DNA from: Halictus rubicundus
Lineage: Eukaryota > Arthropoda > Insecta > Hymenoptera > Halictidae
Assembly: GCF_050948215.1 (NCBI RefSeq)
Contig: NW_027488817.1
Span: 186,001 to 250,000 of the forward strand
Direction of reading: 5' to 3'
DNA: 64,000 bases
How positions within the stretch are numbered: the first letter of the stretch is position 1; each line of letters opens with the position of its first letter. Made by a program: the position numbers and the translations under genes. Under the pieces are notes generated by a model. That model did not search any database and was not told the origin of the DNA. It saw nothing but the letters and a program-made list of their open reading frames with translations. This document shows, in pieces, positions 40,701-53,111 of the stretch.

Positions 40701-42870
40701 CTTTCCCCTATCCTATCCTATCCTCTATCATATCCTATCCTCTATCCTATCCTATCCTCTATCCTATCCTATCGTCTATCCTATGCTATCCTCTATCCTA
40801 TCTTATCCTCTATCCTATCCTATCCTCTATCCCATCCTGTCCTCTATCCTATAATATCATCTATCCTATCCTATTCTCTATCCTATCCTATCCTATCCTC
40901 TACCGTATCCTATCCTGTATCCGATCCAATCCCCTATCGTCTCCTCTATCCTATCCTATTCTCTATCCTATCCTCTATCCTATCGTATCCTCTATCCTAT
41001 CCAATCCTCTATCCTATTCTCTATCCTATCCTATCCTCTATCGTATCCTATCCCCTATCCTATTCTATCCTCTATCCTATTCTATCCTCTATCCTATCCT
41101 ATCCTCTATCGTCTCCTGTCCTCTATACTATCCAATCGCCTATCCTATCCAATCCCCTATCCTATCCTCTATCCTACCCTTTCCGCTATGCTATCCTATC
41201 CTCTATAATATCGTATCCTCTGTCCTATCCTTCCTCTATCCTACAATATCATCTATCCTATCCTATCCTCTATCCTATCCTATCCTCTATCCTATCCTAT
41301 CCTCTATCCTATCCTATCCTATCCTCTATCCTATCCTATCCTCTACCCTATCCTATCCTCTATCCTATCCTTTCCTCTATCCTATCCCATTCTCTATCCT
41401 ATCCTATCCTCTTTCCTATCCTATCCTCTATCCTATCCAAACCTTTATCCTATCCTATCCTCTATCCTATCCTATCCCCTATCCTATCCTATCCTCTATC
41501 CTATCCTATCCTCTATGCTATCCTATCCTCTATCCTATCCTATCCTCTATCCTATCCAAACCTTTATCCTATCCTATCCTCTATCCTATCCTATCCCCTA
41601 TCCTATCCTATCCTCTATCCTATCCTATCCTCTATCCTATCCTATCCTCTATAATATCGTTTCCTCTGTCCTATAATGTCCTCTATAATATATTATCATC
41701 TATCCTATCCTATTCTCTATCCTATCCTATCATATCCTCTATCGTATCCTATCCTCTATCTTATCCAATCCAATATCCTATTCTCTATCCTATCCTATCC
41801 TCTATCGTATCCTATCCCCTATCCTATCCTATCCTCTATCCTATTCTATCCTCTATCCTATCCTATCCTCTATCGTCTCCTGTCCTCTATACTATCCAAT
41901 CGCCTATCCTATCCAATCCCCTATCCTATCCTCTATCCTACCCTTTCCGCTATGCTATCCTATCCTCTATAATATCGTATCCTCTGTCCTATCCTTCCTC
42001 TATCCTGCAATATCATCTATCCTATCCTATCCTCTATCCTATCCTATCCTCTATCCTATCCTATCCTCTATCCTATCCTATCCTATCCTCTATCCTATCC
42101 TATCATCTATCCTATCCTATCCTCTATCCTATCCTATCCTCTATCCTATCCTATCCTCTATGCTATCCTATCCTCTATCTTATCATACCCTCTATCCTAT
42201 CCTATCCTCTATCCTATCCCATTCTCTATCCTATCCTATCCTCTTTCCTATCCTATCCTCTATCCTATCCTATCCTCTATCGTCTCCTGTCCTCTATACT
42301 ATCCAATCGCCTATCCTATCCAATCCCCTATCCTATCCTCTATCCTACCCTTTCCGCTATGCTATCCTATCCTCTATAATATCGTATCCTCTGTCCTATC
42401 CTTCCTCTATCCTACAATATCATCTATCCTATCCTATCCTCTATCCTATCCTATCCTCTATCCTATCCTATCCTATATCCTATCCTATCCTCTATCCTAT
42501 CCTATCCTATCCTCTATCCCATCCTGTCCTCTATCCTATAATATCATCTATCCTATCCTATTCTCTATCCTATCCTATCCTATCCTCTACCGTATCCTCT
42601 CCTGTATCCGATCCAATCCCCTATCGTATCCTCTATCCTATACAATCCCCTATCCTATCCTCAATCCGATCCTATCCTCTATCCTATCCTATCCTCTATA
42701 ATATCGTTTCCTCTGTCCTATAATGTCCTCTATCCTATAATATCATCTATCCTATCCTAATCTCTATCCTATCCTATCCTATCCTCTATCGTATCCTATC
42801 CTCTATCCTATCCTATCCTCTATCCTATCCAAACCTTTATCCTATCCTATCCTCTATCCTATCCTATCCC
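37780..42870 (+). repeat. Array B section with CCAAACC variants
   Basis: The word CCAAACCTTTATCC, or its derivative with CCATTATCC, occurs near 37,786, 38,249, 38,815, 39,132, 39,250, 40,665, 41,435, 41,555 and 42,830. I did not notice it elsewhere in the window. A further block repeats at about 2.42 kb (for example 38,483 and 40,904, CTACCGTATCC followed by CCGATCCAATCCCC). No unique DNA and no genes. Confidence 0.8.
39751..40400 (+). repeat. Third copy of the 619-bp family
   Basis: The CTCTTACCTATCC and CCAATGCCC words, the 92-bp inner repeat and the CCCACAATATC string return here, 2,656 bp after the second copy. Flanking words (CTATCACATTCTC, CCAATCCTATATCG) also match those after copy 2 near 37,660-37,735. 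Confidence 0.78.
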
Positions 42871-44900
42871 CTATCCTATCCTATCCTCTATCCTATCCTA
42901 TCCTCTATCCTATCCTATATTCTATCCTATCCTATCCTCTATCCTATGCTATCCTCTATCCTATCCTATCCTCTAACCTATCCTATCCTCTATCCTATCC
43001 TATCCTCTATCCCATCCTGTCCTCTATCCTATAATATCATCTATCCTATCCTATTCTCTATCCTATCCTATCCTCTACCGTATCCTCTCCTGTATCCGAT
43101 CCAATCCCCTATCGTATCCTCTATCCTATACAATCCCCTATCCTATCCTCAATCCGATCCTATCCTCTATCCTATCCTATCCTCTATAATATCGTTTCCT
43201 CTGTCCTATAATGTCCTCTATCCTATAATATCATCTATCCTATCCTAATCTCTATCCTATCCTATCCTATCCTCTATCGTATCCTATCCTCTATCCTATC
43301 CAATCCTATATCCTATTCTCTATCCTATCCTATCCTCTATCGTATCCTGTCCCCTATCCTATCCTATCCTCTATCCTATTCTATCCTCTATCCTATCCTA
43401 TCCTCTATCGTCTCCTGTCCTCTATACTATCCAATCCCCTATCCTATCCAATCCCCGATCCTATCCTCTATCCTACCCTTTCCGCTATGCTATCCTATCC
43501 TCTATAATATCGTATCCTCTGTCCTATCCTATCCTATCCTCTATCCTATCCTATCCTCTATCCTATCCTCTCCTCTATCCTATCAAATCCCCTATCGTGT
43601 CCTCTATCCTATCCTATCCTCTATCCTATCCTATCCTCTATCCTATACTATCGTCTATCCTATCCTATCCTCTATCCTATCCTATCCTCTATCCTATCCT
43701 ATCCTCTATCCTATCCTATCGTCTATCCTATCCTCTATCCTATCCTCTACCCTATCCTATCCTCTATCCTATCCTATCCTCTATCCTATCCTATCCTCTA
43801 TCCTATCCTATCTTCTATCCTATCCTATCCTCTATCCTATCAAATCCCCTATCGTGTCCTCCATCATATCCTATCCTCTATCCTATCCTATTCTCTATCC
43901 TATCCTATCTTCTATCCTATCAAATCCCCTATCCTATCCTCTGTCCTTTCCTATCCTCTATCCTATCCTATCCTCTATCATATCCTATCCTCTATCCTAT
44001 CCTATCGTCTATCCTATCCTCTATCCTATCCTCTATCCTATCCTATCCTCTATCCTATCCTATCCTCTATCCTATCCTATCTTCTATCCTATCCTATTCT
44101 CTATCCTATCCTATCCTCTATCCTATCCTATCCCCTATCCTATCCTATCCTCTATCCTATTCTATCCTCTATCCTATCCTATCCTCTATCGTCTCCTGTC
44201 CTCTATACTATCCAATCGCCTATCCTATCCAATCCCCTATCCTATCCTCTATCCTACCCTTTCCGCTATGCTATCCTATCCTCTATAATATCGTATCCTC
44301 TGTCCTATCCTTCCTCTATCCTACAATATCATCTATCCTATCCTATCCTCTATCCTATCCTATCCTCTATCCTATCCTATCCTCTATCCTATCCTATCCT
44401 ATCCTCTATCCCATCCTGTCCTCTATCCTATAATATCATCTATCCTATCCTATTCTCTATCCTATCCTATCCTATCCTCTACCGTATCCTCTCCTGTATC
44501 CGATCCAATCCCCTATCGTATCCTCTATCCTATACAATCCCCTATCCTATCCTCAATCCGATCCTATCCTCTATCCTATCCTATCCTCTATAATATCGTT
44601 TCCTCTGTCCTATAATGTCCTCTATCCTATAATATCATCTATCCTATCCTAATCTCTATCCTATCCTATCCTATCCTCTATCGTATCCTATCCTCTATCC
44701 TATCCAATCCTATATCCTATTCTCTATCCTATCCTATCCTCTATCGTATCCTGTCCCCTATCCTATCCTATCCTCTATCCTATTCTATCCTCTATCCTAT
44801 CCTATCCTCTATCGTCTCCTGTCCTCTATACTATCCAATCCCCTATCCTATCCAATCCCCGATCCTATCCTCTATCCTACCCTTTCCGCTATGCTATCCT
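41100..44900 (+). repeat. CCCTTTCCGCTATGC block family
   Basis: The string CCTACCCTTTCCGCTATGC marks a repeated block near 41,178, 41,941, 42,349, 43,478, 44,258 and 44,880, with earlier members at 33,341 and 35,481 and one beyond island 2 at 62,753. Spacing within this section varies (about 763, 409, 1129, 780 and 622 bp), so block order is reshuffled rather than strictly periodic. Confidence 0.8.
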
Positions 44901-47900
44901 ATCCTCTATAATATCGTATCCTCTGTCCTATCCTATCCTATCCTCTATCCTATCCTATCCTCTATCCTATCCTATCCTCTATCCTATCCTATCCTCTATC
45001 CTATCCTATCCTCTATCCTATCCTATCCTGTATCCTATGCTATCCTCTATCCTATCCTATCCTTTATCCTATCCTATCCTCTATCCTATCCTATCCTCTA
45101 TCCCATCCTGTCCTCTATCCTATAATATCATCTATCCTATCCTATCCTCTATCCTATCCTATCCTCTATCCCATCCTGTCCTCTATCCTATAATATCATC
45201 TATCCTATCCTATTCTCTATCCTATCCTATCCTATCCTCTACCGTATCCTATCCTGTATCCGATCCAATCCCCTATCGTCTCCTCTATCCTTTCCTATTC
45301 TCTATCCTATCCTCTATCCTATCGTATCCTCTATCCTCTATCCTATCCTATCCTCTATCCTATCCTATCCTCTATCCTATCCTATCCTCTATCCTATCCT
45401 ATCCTCTATCCTATCCTCTATCCTATCCTATCCTCTATCCTATCCTATCCTCTATCCTATCCTATCCTCTATCCTATCCTATCCTCTATCCTATCCTATC
45501 CTGTATCCTATCCTATCCTCTATCCTATCCTATCCTCTATCCTATCCTATCCTCAATCCTATCCTATCCTCTATCCTATCCTATCCTATCCCCTATCCTA
45601 TGCTATCCTCTATCCTATCCTATCCTCTATCCTATCCTATCCTCTATCATATCCTATCGTCTATCCTATCCTGTCCTCTATCCTATAATATCATCTATCC
45701 TATCCTATTCTCCATCCTATCCTATCCTATCCTCTACCGTATCCTATCCTGTATCCGATCCAATCCCCTATTGTATCCTCTATCGTATCCTATCTTCTAT
45801 CCTATCCAATCCCCTATCCTATCCTCTATCCTATCGTATCCTCTATCCTATCCAATCCTATATCGTATCCTCTATCCTATCCTATCCTCTATCCTATCCA
45901 ATCCTATATCCTATCCTCTATCCATTCCTCAATCTTATCCTATCCTCTATCCTATCATATCCTGTTTTATATCCCATCCTCTATCCTATCCTATCCTAAC
46001 CTCTAACCTATCCTATCTTCAATCCTATCCTATCCTCTATCCTATCCAATCCCCTATCCTATCCTCTATCGTATCCTATCCTCTATCCTATTATATCTTC
46101 TATCCTATCCTATCCTCTATCCTATCAAATCCCCTATCCTATCCCCTATCCTATCCTATCCTGTATCCTATCCAATCCTCTATCCTATCCTATCATCTAT
46201 CATCAATCCTATCCTTTCCTGTATCCTTATCCAATCCTATATCCTATCCTATCCTCTATCCTATCCTATCCTATCCTCTATCCTATCCTATCCTCTATCC
46301 TATCCAATCCTCTATCCTATCCTATCAAATCCCCTATCGTGTCCTCTATCCTATCCTATCCTCTATCCTATCCTATCCTCTATCCTATCCTATCTTCTAT
46401 CCTATCCTATCCTCTATCCTATCAAATCCCCTATCGTGTCCTCCATCATATCCTATCCTCTATCCTAACCTATTCTCTATCCTATCCTATCTTCTATCCT
46501 ATCAAATCCCCTATCCTATCCTCTGTCCTTTCCTATCCTCTATCCTATCCTATCCTCTATCATATCCTATCCTGTATCCTATCCAATCCTCTATCCTATC
46601 CTATCATCTATCCTATCCTATCCTCTATCCTATCCTATCCTCTATCCTATCCCATCGTCTATCCTATCCTCTATCCTCTCCTATCCTCTATCCAATAGAA
46701 TCGTCTATCCTATCCTCTATCCTATCCTCTATCCTATCCTATCTTCTATCCTATCCTATCCTCTATCCTATCCTATCCTCTATCCTATTCAATCTTCTAT
46801 CCTATCCTATCCTCTATCCTATCAAATCCCCTATCCTATCCTCTATCCTATCCTATCCTGTATCCTATCCAATCCTCTATCCTATCCTATCATCTATCAT
46901 CAATCCTATCCTTTCCTGTATCCTATCCAATCCTATATCCTATCCTATCCTCTATCCTATCCTATCCTATCCTCTATCCTATCCTATCCTCTATCCTATC
47001 CAATCCACTATCCTATCCTATCATCTATCCTCAATCCTATCCTTTCCTGTATCCTATCCAATCCTCTATCCTATCCTGTCCTCTATCCTATCCTATCATC
47101 TATCATCAATCCTATCCTTTCCTGTATCCTATCCAATCCTATATCCTATCCTATCCTCTATCCTATCCTATCCTATCCTCTATCCTATCCTCTATCCTAT
47201 TCAATCTTCTATCCTATCCTATCCTCTATCCTATCAAATCCCCTATCCTATCCTCTATCCTATCCTATCCTCTATCCTATCCTATCGTCTATCCTATCCT
47301 CTATCCTATCAAATCCCCTATCGTGTCCTCTATCCTATCCTATCCTCTATCCTATCCTATCCTCTATCCTATACTATCGTCTATCCTATCCTATCCTCTA
47401 TCCTATCCTATCCTCTATGCTATCCTATCCTCTATCCTATCCTATCGTCTATCCTATCCTCTATCCTATCCTCTACCCTATCCTATCCTCTATCCTATCC
47501 TATCCTCTATCCTATCCTATCCTCTATCCTATCCTATCTTCTATCCTATCCTATCCTCTATCCTATCAAATCCCCTATCGTGTCCTCCATCATATCCTAT
47601 CCTCTATCCTATCCTATTCTCTATCCTATCCTATCTTCTATCCTATCAAATCCCCTATCCTATCCTCTGTCCTTTCCTATCCTCTATCCTATCCTATCCT
47701 CTATCATATCCTATCCTCTATCCTATCCTATCCTCTATCCTATCCTATCCTCTATCCTATCCTATCCTCTATCCTATCCTACCCTCTATCCTATCCTATC
47801 CTCTATCCTATCCTATCCTCTATCCTATCCTATCGTCTATCCTATCCTCTATCCTATCCTCTATCCTATCCTATCCTCTATCCTATCCTATCCTCTATCC

Positions 47901-47954
47901 TATCCTATCTTCTATCCTATCCTATTCTCTATCCTATCAAATCCCCTATCCTAT

Positions 47955-48361
47955 TCTCTATCCTATCCTATCCTCTATCCTATCCTATCCTCTATCCTAT
48001 CCTATCCTCTATCCTATCCTATCCTCTATCCTATCCTATCCTCTATCCTATCCTATCCTCTATCCTATCCTATCCTCTATCCTATCCTATCCTCTATCCT
48101 ATCCTATCCTCTATCCTATCCTATCCTCTATCCTATCCTATCCTCTATCCTATCCTATCCTCTATCCTATCCTATCCTCTATCCTATCCTATCCTCTATC
48201 CTATCCTATCCTCTATCCTATCCTATCCTCTATCCTATCCTATCCTCTATCCTATCCTATCCTCTATCCTATCCTATCCTCTATCCTATCCTATCCTCTA
48301 TCCTATCCTATCCTCTATCCTATCCTATCCTCTATCCTATCCTATCCTCTATCCTATCCTA
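47955..48361 (+). repeat. Homogeneous 17-mer run, about 24 units
   Basis: About 405 bp of unbroken consensus 17-mer, ending at CTCAATCC. I saw no substitution. It is the longest clean run in array B. Confidence 0.83.
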
Positions 48362-49085
48362 TCCTCAATCCTATCCTTTCCTGTATCCTATCCAATCCTC
48401 TATCCTATCCTATCCTCTATCCTATGCTATCCTATCCTCTATCCTATCCTATCCTCTATCCTATCCTATCCTCTATCCTATCCTATCCTCTATCCTATCC
48501 TCTATCCAATCCTATCCTCTATCCTATCCTATCGTTTATCCTATCCTCTATCCTATCCTATCCTCTGTCCTATCCTATACTCTATCCTATCCTATCTTCT
48601 ATCCTATCCTATCTTCTATCCTATCCTATCCTCTATCCTATGAAATCCCCTATCCTATCCTCTATCCTATCCTATCCTGTATCCTATCCAATCCTCTATC
48701 CTATCCTATCATCTATCCTATCCTATCCTCTATCCTATCCTATCGTCTATCCTATCCTATCCTCTATCCTATCCTATCCTCTATCCTATCAAATCCCCTA
48801 TCCTATCCTATCCTGTATCCTATCCAATCCTCTATCCTATCCTATCATCTATCATCAATCCTATCCTTTCCTGTATCCTATCCAGTCCTATATCCTATCC
48901 TATCCTCTATCCTATCCTATCCTATCCTCTATCCTATCCTATCCTCTATCCTATCCAATCCTCTATCCTATCCTATCAAATCCCCTATCGTGTCCTCTAT
49001 CCTATCCTATCCTCTATCCTATTATATCCTCTATCCTATCCTATCTTCTATCCTATCCTATCCTCTATCCTATCAAATCCCCTAT

Positions 49086-49710
49086 CGTGTCCTCCATCAT
49101 ATCCTATCCTCTATCCTATCCTATTCTCTATCCTATCCTATCTTCTATCCTATCAAATCCCCTATCCTATCCTCTGACCTTTCCTATCCTCTATCCTATC
49201 CTATCCTCTATCATATCCTATCCTGTATCCTATCCAATCCTCTATCCTATCCTATCATCTATCCTATCCTATCCTCTATCCTATCCTATCGTCTATCCTA
49301 TCCTATCCTCTATCCTATCCTATCCTCTATCCTATCCTATCGTCTATCCTATCCTATCCTCTATCCTATCCTATCGTCTATCCTATCCTCTATCCTCTCC
49401 TATCCTCTATCCTATAGAATCGTCTATCCTATCCTCTATCCTATCCTCTATCCTATCCTATCTTCTATCCTATCCTATCCTCTATCCTATCCTATCCTCT
49501 ATCCTATTATATCTTCTATCCTATCCTATCCTCTATCCTATCAAATCCCCTATCCTATCCTCTATCCTATCCTATTCTCTATCCTATCCTATCTTCTATC
49601 CTATCAAATCCCCTATCCTATCCTCTGACCTTTCCTATCCTCTATCCTATCCTATCCTCTATCATATCCTATCCTGTATCCTATCCAATCCTCTATCCTA
49701 TCCTATCATC
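49086..49710 (+). repeat. Adjacent duplicates sharing CTCTGACC
   Basis: Two neighbouring copies of a CAAATCCCC block carry CTCTGACC (49,171 and 49,622, offset 451 bp) where related copies near 43,940, 46,520, 47,666 and 51,350 have CTCTGTCC. The shared private substitution shows that one was copied from the other after the mutation arose. Confidence 0.75.
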
Positions 49711-52642
49711 TATCCTATCCTATCCTCTATCCTATCCTATCGTCTATCCTATCCTATCCTCTATCCTATCCTATCCTCTATCCTATCCTATCGTCTATCC
49801 TATCCTATCCTCTATCCTATCCTATCGTCTATCCTATCCTCTATCCTCTCCTATCCTCTATCCTATAGAATCGTCTATCCTATCCTCTATCCTATCCTCT
49901 ATCCTATCCTATCTTCTATCCTATCCTATCCTCTATCCTATCCTATCCTCTATCCTATTATATCTTCTATCCTATCCGATCCTCTATCCTATCAAATCCC
50001 CTATCCTATCCTCTATCCTATCCTATCCTGTATCCTATCCAATCCTCTATCCTATCCTATCATCTATCATCAATCCTATCCTTTCCTGTATCCTATCCAA
50101 TCCTATATCCTATCCTATCCTCTATCCTATCCTATCCTATCCTCTATCCTATCCTATCCTCTATCCTATCCAATCCACTATCCTATCCTATCATCTATCC
50201 TCAATCCTATCCTTTCCTGTATCCTATCCAATCCTCTATCCTATCCTGTCCTCTATCCTATCCTATCCTCTATCCTATCCTATCCTCTATCCTATCCTAT
50301 CCTCTATCCTATCCCATCGTCTATCCTATCCTCTATCCTCTCCTATCCTCTATCCAATAGAATCGTCTATCCTATCCTCTATCCTATCCTCTATCCTATC
50401 CTATCTTCTATCCTATCCTATCCTCTATCCTATCCTATCCTCTATCCTATTCAATCTTCTATCCTATCCTATCCTCTATCCTATCAAATCCCCTATCCTA
50501 TCCTCTATCCTATCCTATCCTGTATCCTATCCAATCCTCTATCCTATCCTATCATCTATCATCAATCCTATCCTTTCCTGTATCCTATCCAATCCTATAT
50601 CCTATCCTATCCTCTATCCTATCCTATCCTATCCTCTATCCTATCCTATCCTCTATCCTATCCAATCCACTATCCTATCCTATCATCTATCCTCAATCCT
50701 ATCCTTTCCTGTATCCTATCCAATCCTCTATCCTATCCTGTCCTCTATCCTATCCTATCATCTATCATCAATCCTATCCTTTCCTGTATCCTATCCAATC
50801 CTATATCCTATCCTATCCTCTATCCTATCCTATCCTATCCTCTATCCTATCCTATCCTCTATCCTATTCAATCTTCTATCCTATCCTATCCTCTATCCTA
50901 TCAAATCCCCTATCCTATCCTCTATCCTATCCTATCCTCTATCCTATCCTATCGTCTATCCTATCCTCTATCCTATCAAATCCCCTATCGTGTCCTCTAT
51001 CCTATCCTATCCTCTATCCTATCCTATCCTCTATCCTATACTATCGTCTATCCTATCCTATCCTCTATCCTATCCTATCCTCTATCCTATCCTATCCTCT
51101 ATCCTATCCTATCCTCTATCCTATAGTATCGTCTATCCTATCCTCTATCCTATCCTCTACCCTATCCTATCCTCTATCCTATCCTATCCTCTATCCTATC
51201 CTATCCTCTATCCTATCCTATCTTCTATCCTATCCTATCCTCTATCCTATCAAATCCCCTATCGTGTCCTCCATCATATCCTATCCTCTATCCTATCCTA
51301 TTCTCTATCCTATCCTATCTTCTATCCTATCAAATCCCCTATCCTATCCTCTGTCCTTTCCTATCCTCTATCCTATCCTATCCTCTATCATATCCTATCC
51401 TCTATCCTATCCTATCCTCTATCCTATCCTATCCTCTATCCTATCCTATCCTCTATCCTATCCTACCCTCTATCCTATCCTATCCTCTATCCTATCCTAT
51501 CCTCTATCCTATCCTATCGTCTATCCTATCCTCTATCCTATCCTCTATCCTATCCTATCCTCTATCCTATCCTATCCTCTATCCTATCCTATCTTCTATC
51601 CTATCCTATTCTCTATCCTATCAAATCCCCTATCCTATTCTCTATCCTATCCTATCCTCTATCCTATCCTATCCTCTATCCTATCCTATCCTCTATCCTA
51701 TCCTATCCTCTATCCTATCCTATCCTCTATCCTATCCTATCCTCTATCCTATCCTATCCTCTATCCTATCCTATCCTCTATCCTATCCTATCCTCTATCC
51801 TATCCTATCCTCTATCCTATCCTATCCTCTATCCTATCCTATCCTCTATCCTATCCTATCTTCTATCCTATCCTATCCTCTATCCTATCCTATCCTCTAT
51901 CCTATTATATCTTCTATCCTATCCTATCCTCTATCCTATCAAATCCCCTATCCTATCCTCTATCCTATCCTATCCTGTATCCTATCCAATCCTCTATCCT
52001 ATCCTATCATCTATCATCAATCCTATCCTTTCCTGTATCCTATCCAATCCTATATCCTATCCTATCCTCTATCCTATCCTATCCTATCCTCTATCCTATC
52101 CTATCCTCTATCCTATCCAATCCACTATCCTATCCTATCATCTATCCTCAATCCTATCCTTTCCTGTATCCTATCCAATCCTCTATCCTATCCTGTCCTC
52201 TATCCTATCCTATCCTCTATCCTATCCTATCCTCTATCCTATCCTATCGTCTATCCTATACTCTATCCTATCAAATCCCCTATCGTGTCCTCTATTCTAT
52301 CCTATCCTCTATCCTATCCTATCCTCTATCCTATACTATCGTCTATCCTATCCTATCCTCTATCCTATCCTATCCTCTATCCTATCCTATCCTCTATCCT
52401 ATCCTATCTTCTATCCTATCCTATCCTCTATCCTATCCTATCCTCTATCGTATCCTATCGTCTATCCTATCCTATCCTCTATCCTATCCTATCCTCTATC
52501 CTATCCTATCCTCTATCGTATCCTATCCTCTATCCTATCCTATCCTCTATCCTATCCTATCCTCTATCCTATTCTGTATTCTATCTGATCCTATCCGATC
52601 CTCTATCTTGTCCTATCCTCTATCCTATTGGAGGAACAGGGT

Positions 52643-52650
52643 TATATAAG
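52643..52650 (+). promoter_or_regulatory. TATA-box-like TATATAAG
   Basis: Consensus-quality TATA element 13 bp inside island 2. If active, transcription would start near 52,670-52,680 and run rightwards. It is the only strong TATA element in the unique DNA. Confidence 0.4.
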
Positions 52651-52708
52651 GCGGGTGCCTTAGAACAAGTGTTCAAATCAGGTGTACGTGACTGAGTCGT
52701 TTATTTAC

Positions 52709-52714
52709 AATAAA
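52709..52714 (+). terminator. AATAAA polyadenylation-like signal
   Basis: Exact hexamer within TTTACAATAAAGAG. Its closeness to the upstream TATA box is the basis for the LTR suggestion. Confidence 0.4.
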
Positions 52715-52915
52715 GAGTGATGTCGCGAGAGCGTCCGGGGTGGTTCAACTAAAACCGGCGATTTGCTTAGACTCGCGGTTGAACTGTATTGCAACTTAGC
52801 AACGACCGGACTAGACTCTAAGTCACTCGGCGGATACGCGACTGAGTCTCGACTTCGTGACTTCCCTTTCGCGTCGGTAGTCTCTGCCTTATATCTTCAA
52901 AAATGCTTGTCGGCT

Positions 52916-52952
52916 GATTGGTGGAAGTCCTTGCGGGGAACTTCCACCAATC
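52916..52952. other. Perfect 13-bp inverted repeat
   Basis: Left arm GATTGGTGGAAGT (52,916-52,928) and right arm ACTTCCACCAATC (52,940-52,952) are exact reverse complements around an 11-nt spacer. The left arm includes ATTGG (CCAAT-box complement), so both strands carry CCAAT. It could be a cruciform or hairpin, or a palindromic factor-binding site. Confidence 0.88.
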
Positions 52953-53060
52953 CGTGCATTTTGCATAACACGCCCACGTTCCACGCCTCTCGTGCGTGAG
53001 AAGGGTGAGCGTGTCGTTCTGTTAAAAATCTAATTTTGGTGATGCAGCGGGGTGTCTTCC

Positions 53061-53111
53061 GGGCCCCGTGCTAAGTGCGGTACGTGACTGCTGGCTTACG
53101 TCAACGGGCCC
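53061..53111. other. GC-rich imperfect inverted repeat
   Basis: GGGCCCCGT at 53,061-53,069 pairs with ACGGGCCC at 53,104-53,111 with a one-base bulge, around a 34-nt spacer holding a TACGTGACTG copy. It is weak compared with the 13-bp hairpin. Confidence 0.4.

Larger units (their letters stand above)
47323..51900 (+). repeat. Large duplication, offset 3,667-3,684 bp
   Basis: The segment from GTGTCCTC at 47,323 matches that from 50,990 (offset 3,667). The next marker, GTGTCCTCCATC, is at 47,580 and 51,264 (offset 3,684). The second copy is thus exactly 17 bp longer in this interval. Similarity continues through the CTGTCCTTTCC, CTACCCTC and CCTATTCTC words before each enters a homogeneous run. 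Confidence 0.8.
43560..52270 (+). repeat. Array B section with CAAATCCCC variants
   Basis: The word CTATCAAATCCCCTATC, often followed by GTGTCC, is confined to this 8.7-kb section, for example near 43,571, 46,430, 47,312, 49,074, 50,980 and 52,268. A sub-block ending GTGTCCTCCATCATATCC recurs near 43,855, 46,436, 47,580, 49,087 and 51,264. Several very long open frames here start at the GTG of this variant, which further shows they are artefacts. Confidence 0.85.
52685..53090 (+). repeat. Interspersed direct repeats TACG(T/C)GACTG
   Basis: Copies at 52,685-52,698 (TACGTGACTGAGTC), 52,835-52,848 (TACGCGACTGAGTC, one mismatch) and 53,081-53,090 (TACGTGACTG). They could be internal duplications or binding sites of a repeated-motif element. 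Confidence 0.6.

Noticed and set aside
45600..51126. Two overlapping open frames of about 1,300 codons
   Set aside because: Satellite only; the one at 47,323 begins with GTG of a repeat variant, which is not a normal eukaryotic start.
52763..52999. 78-codon open frame in island 2
   Set aside because: It begins with TTG, has no internal ATG, and reads straight through the perfect 13-bp hairpin. No family resemblance.
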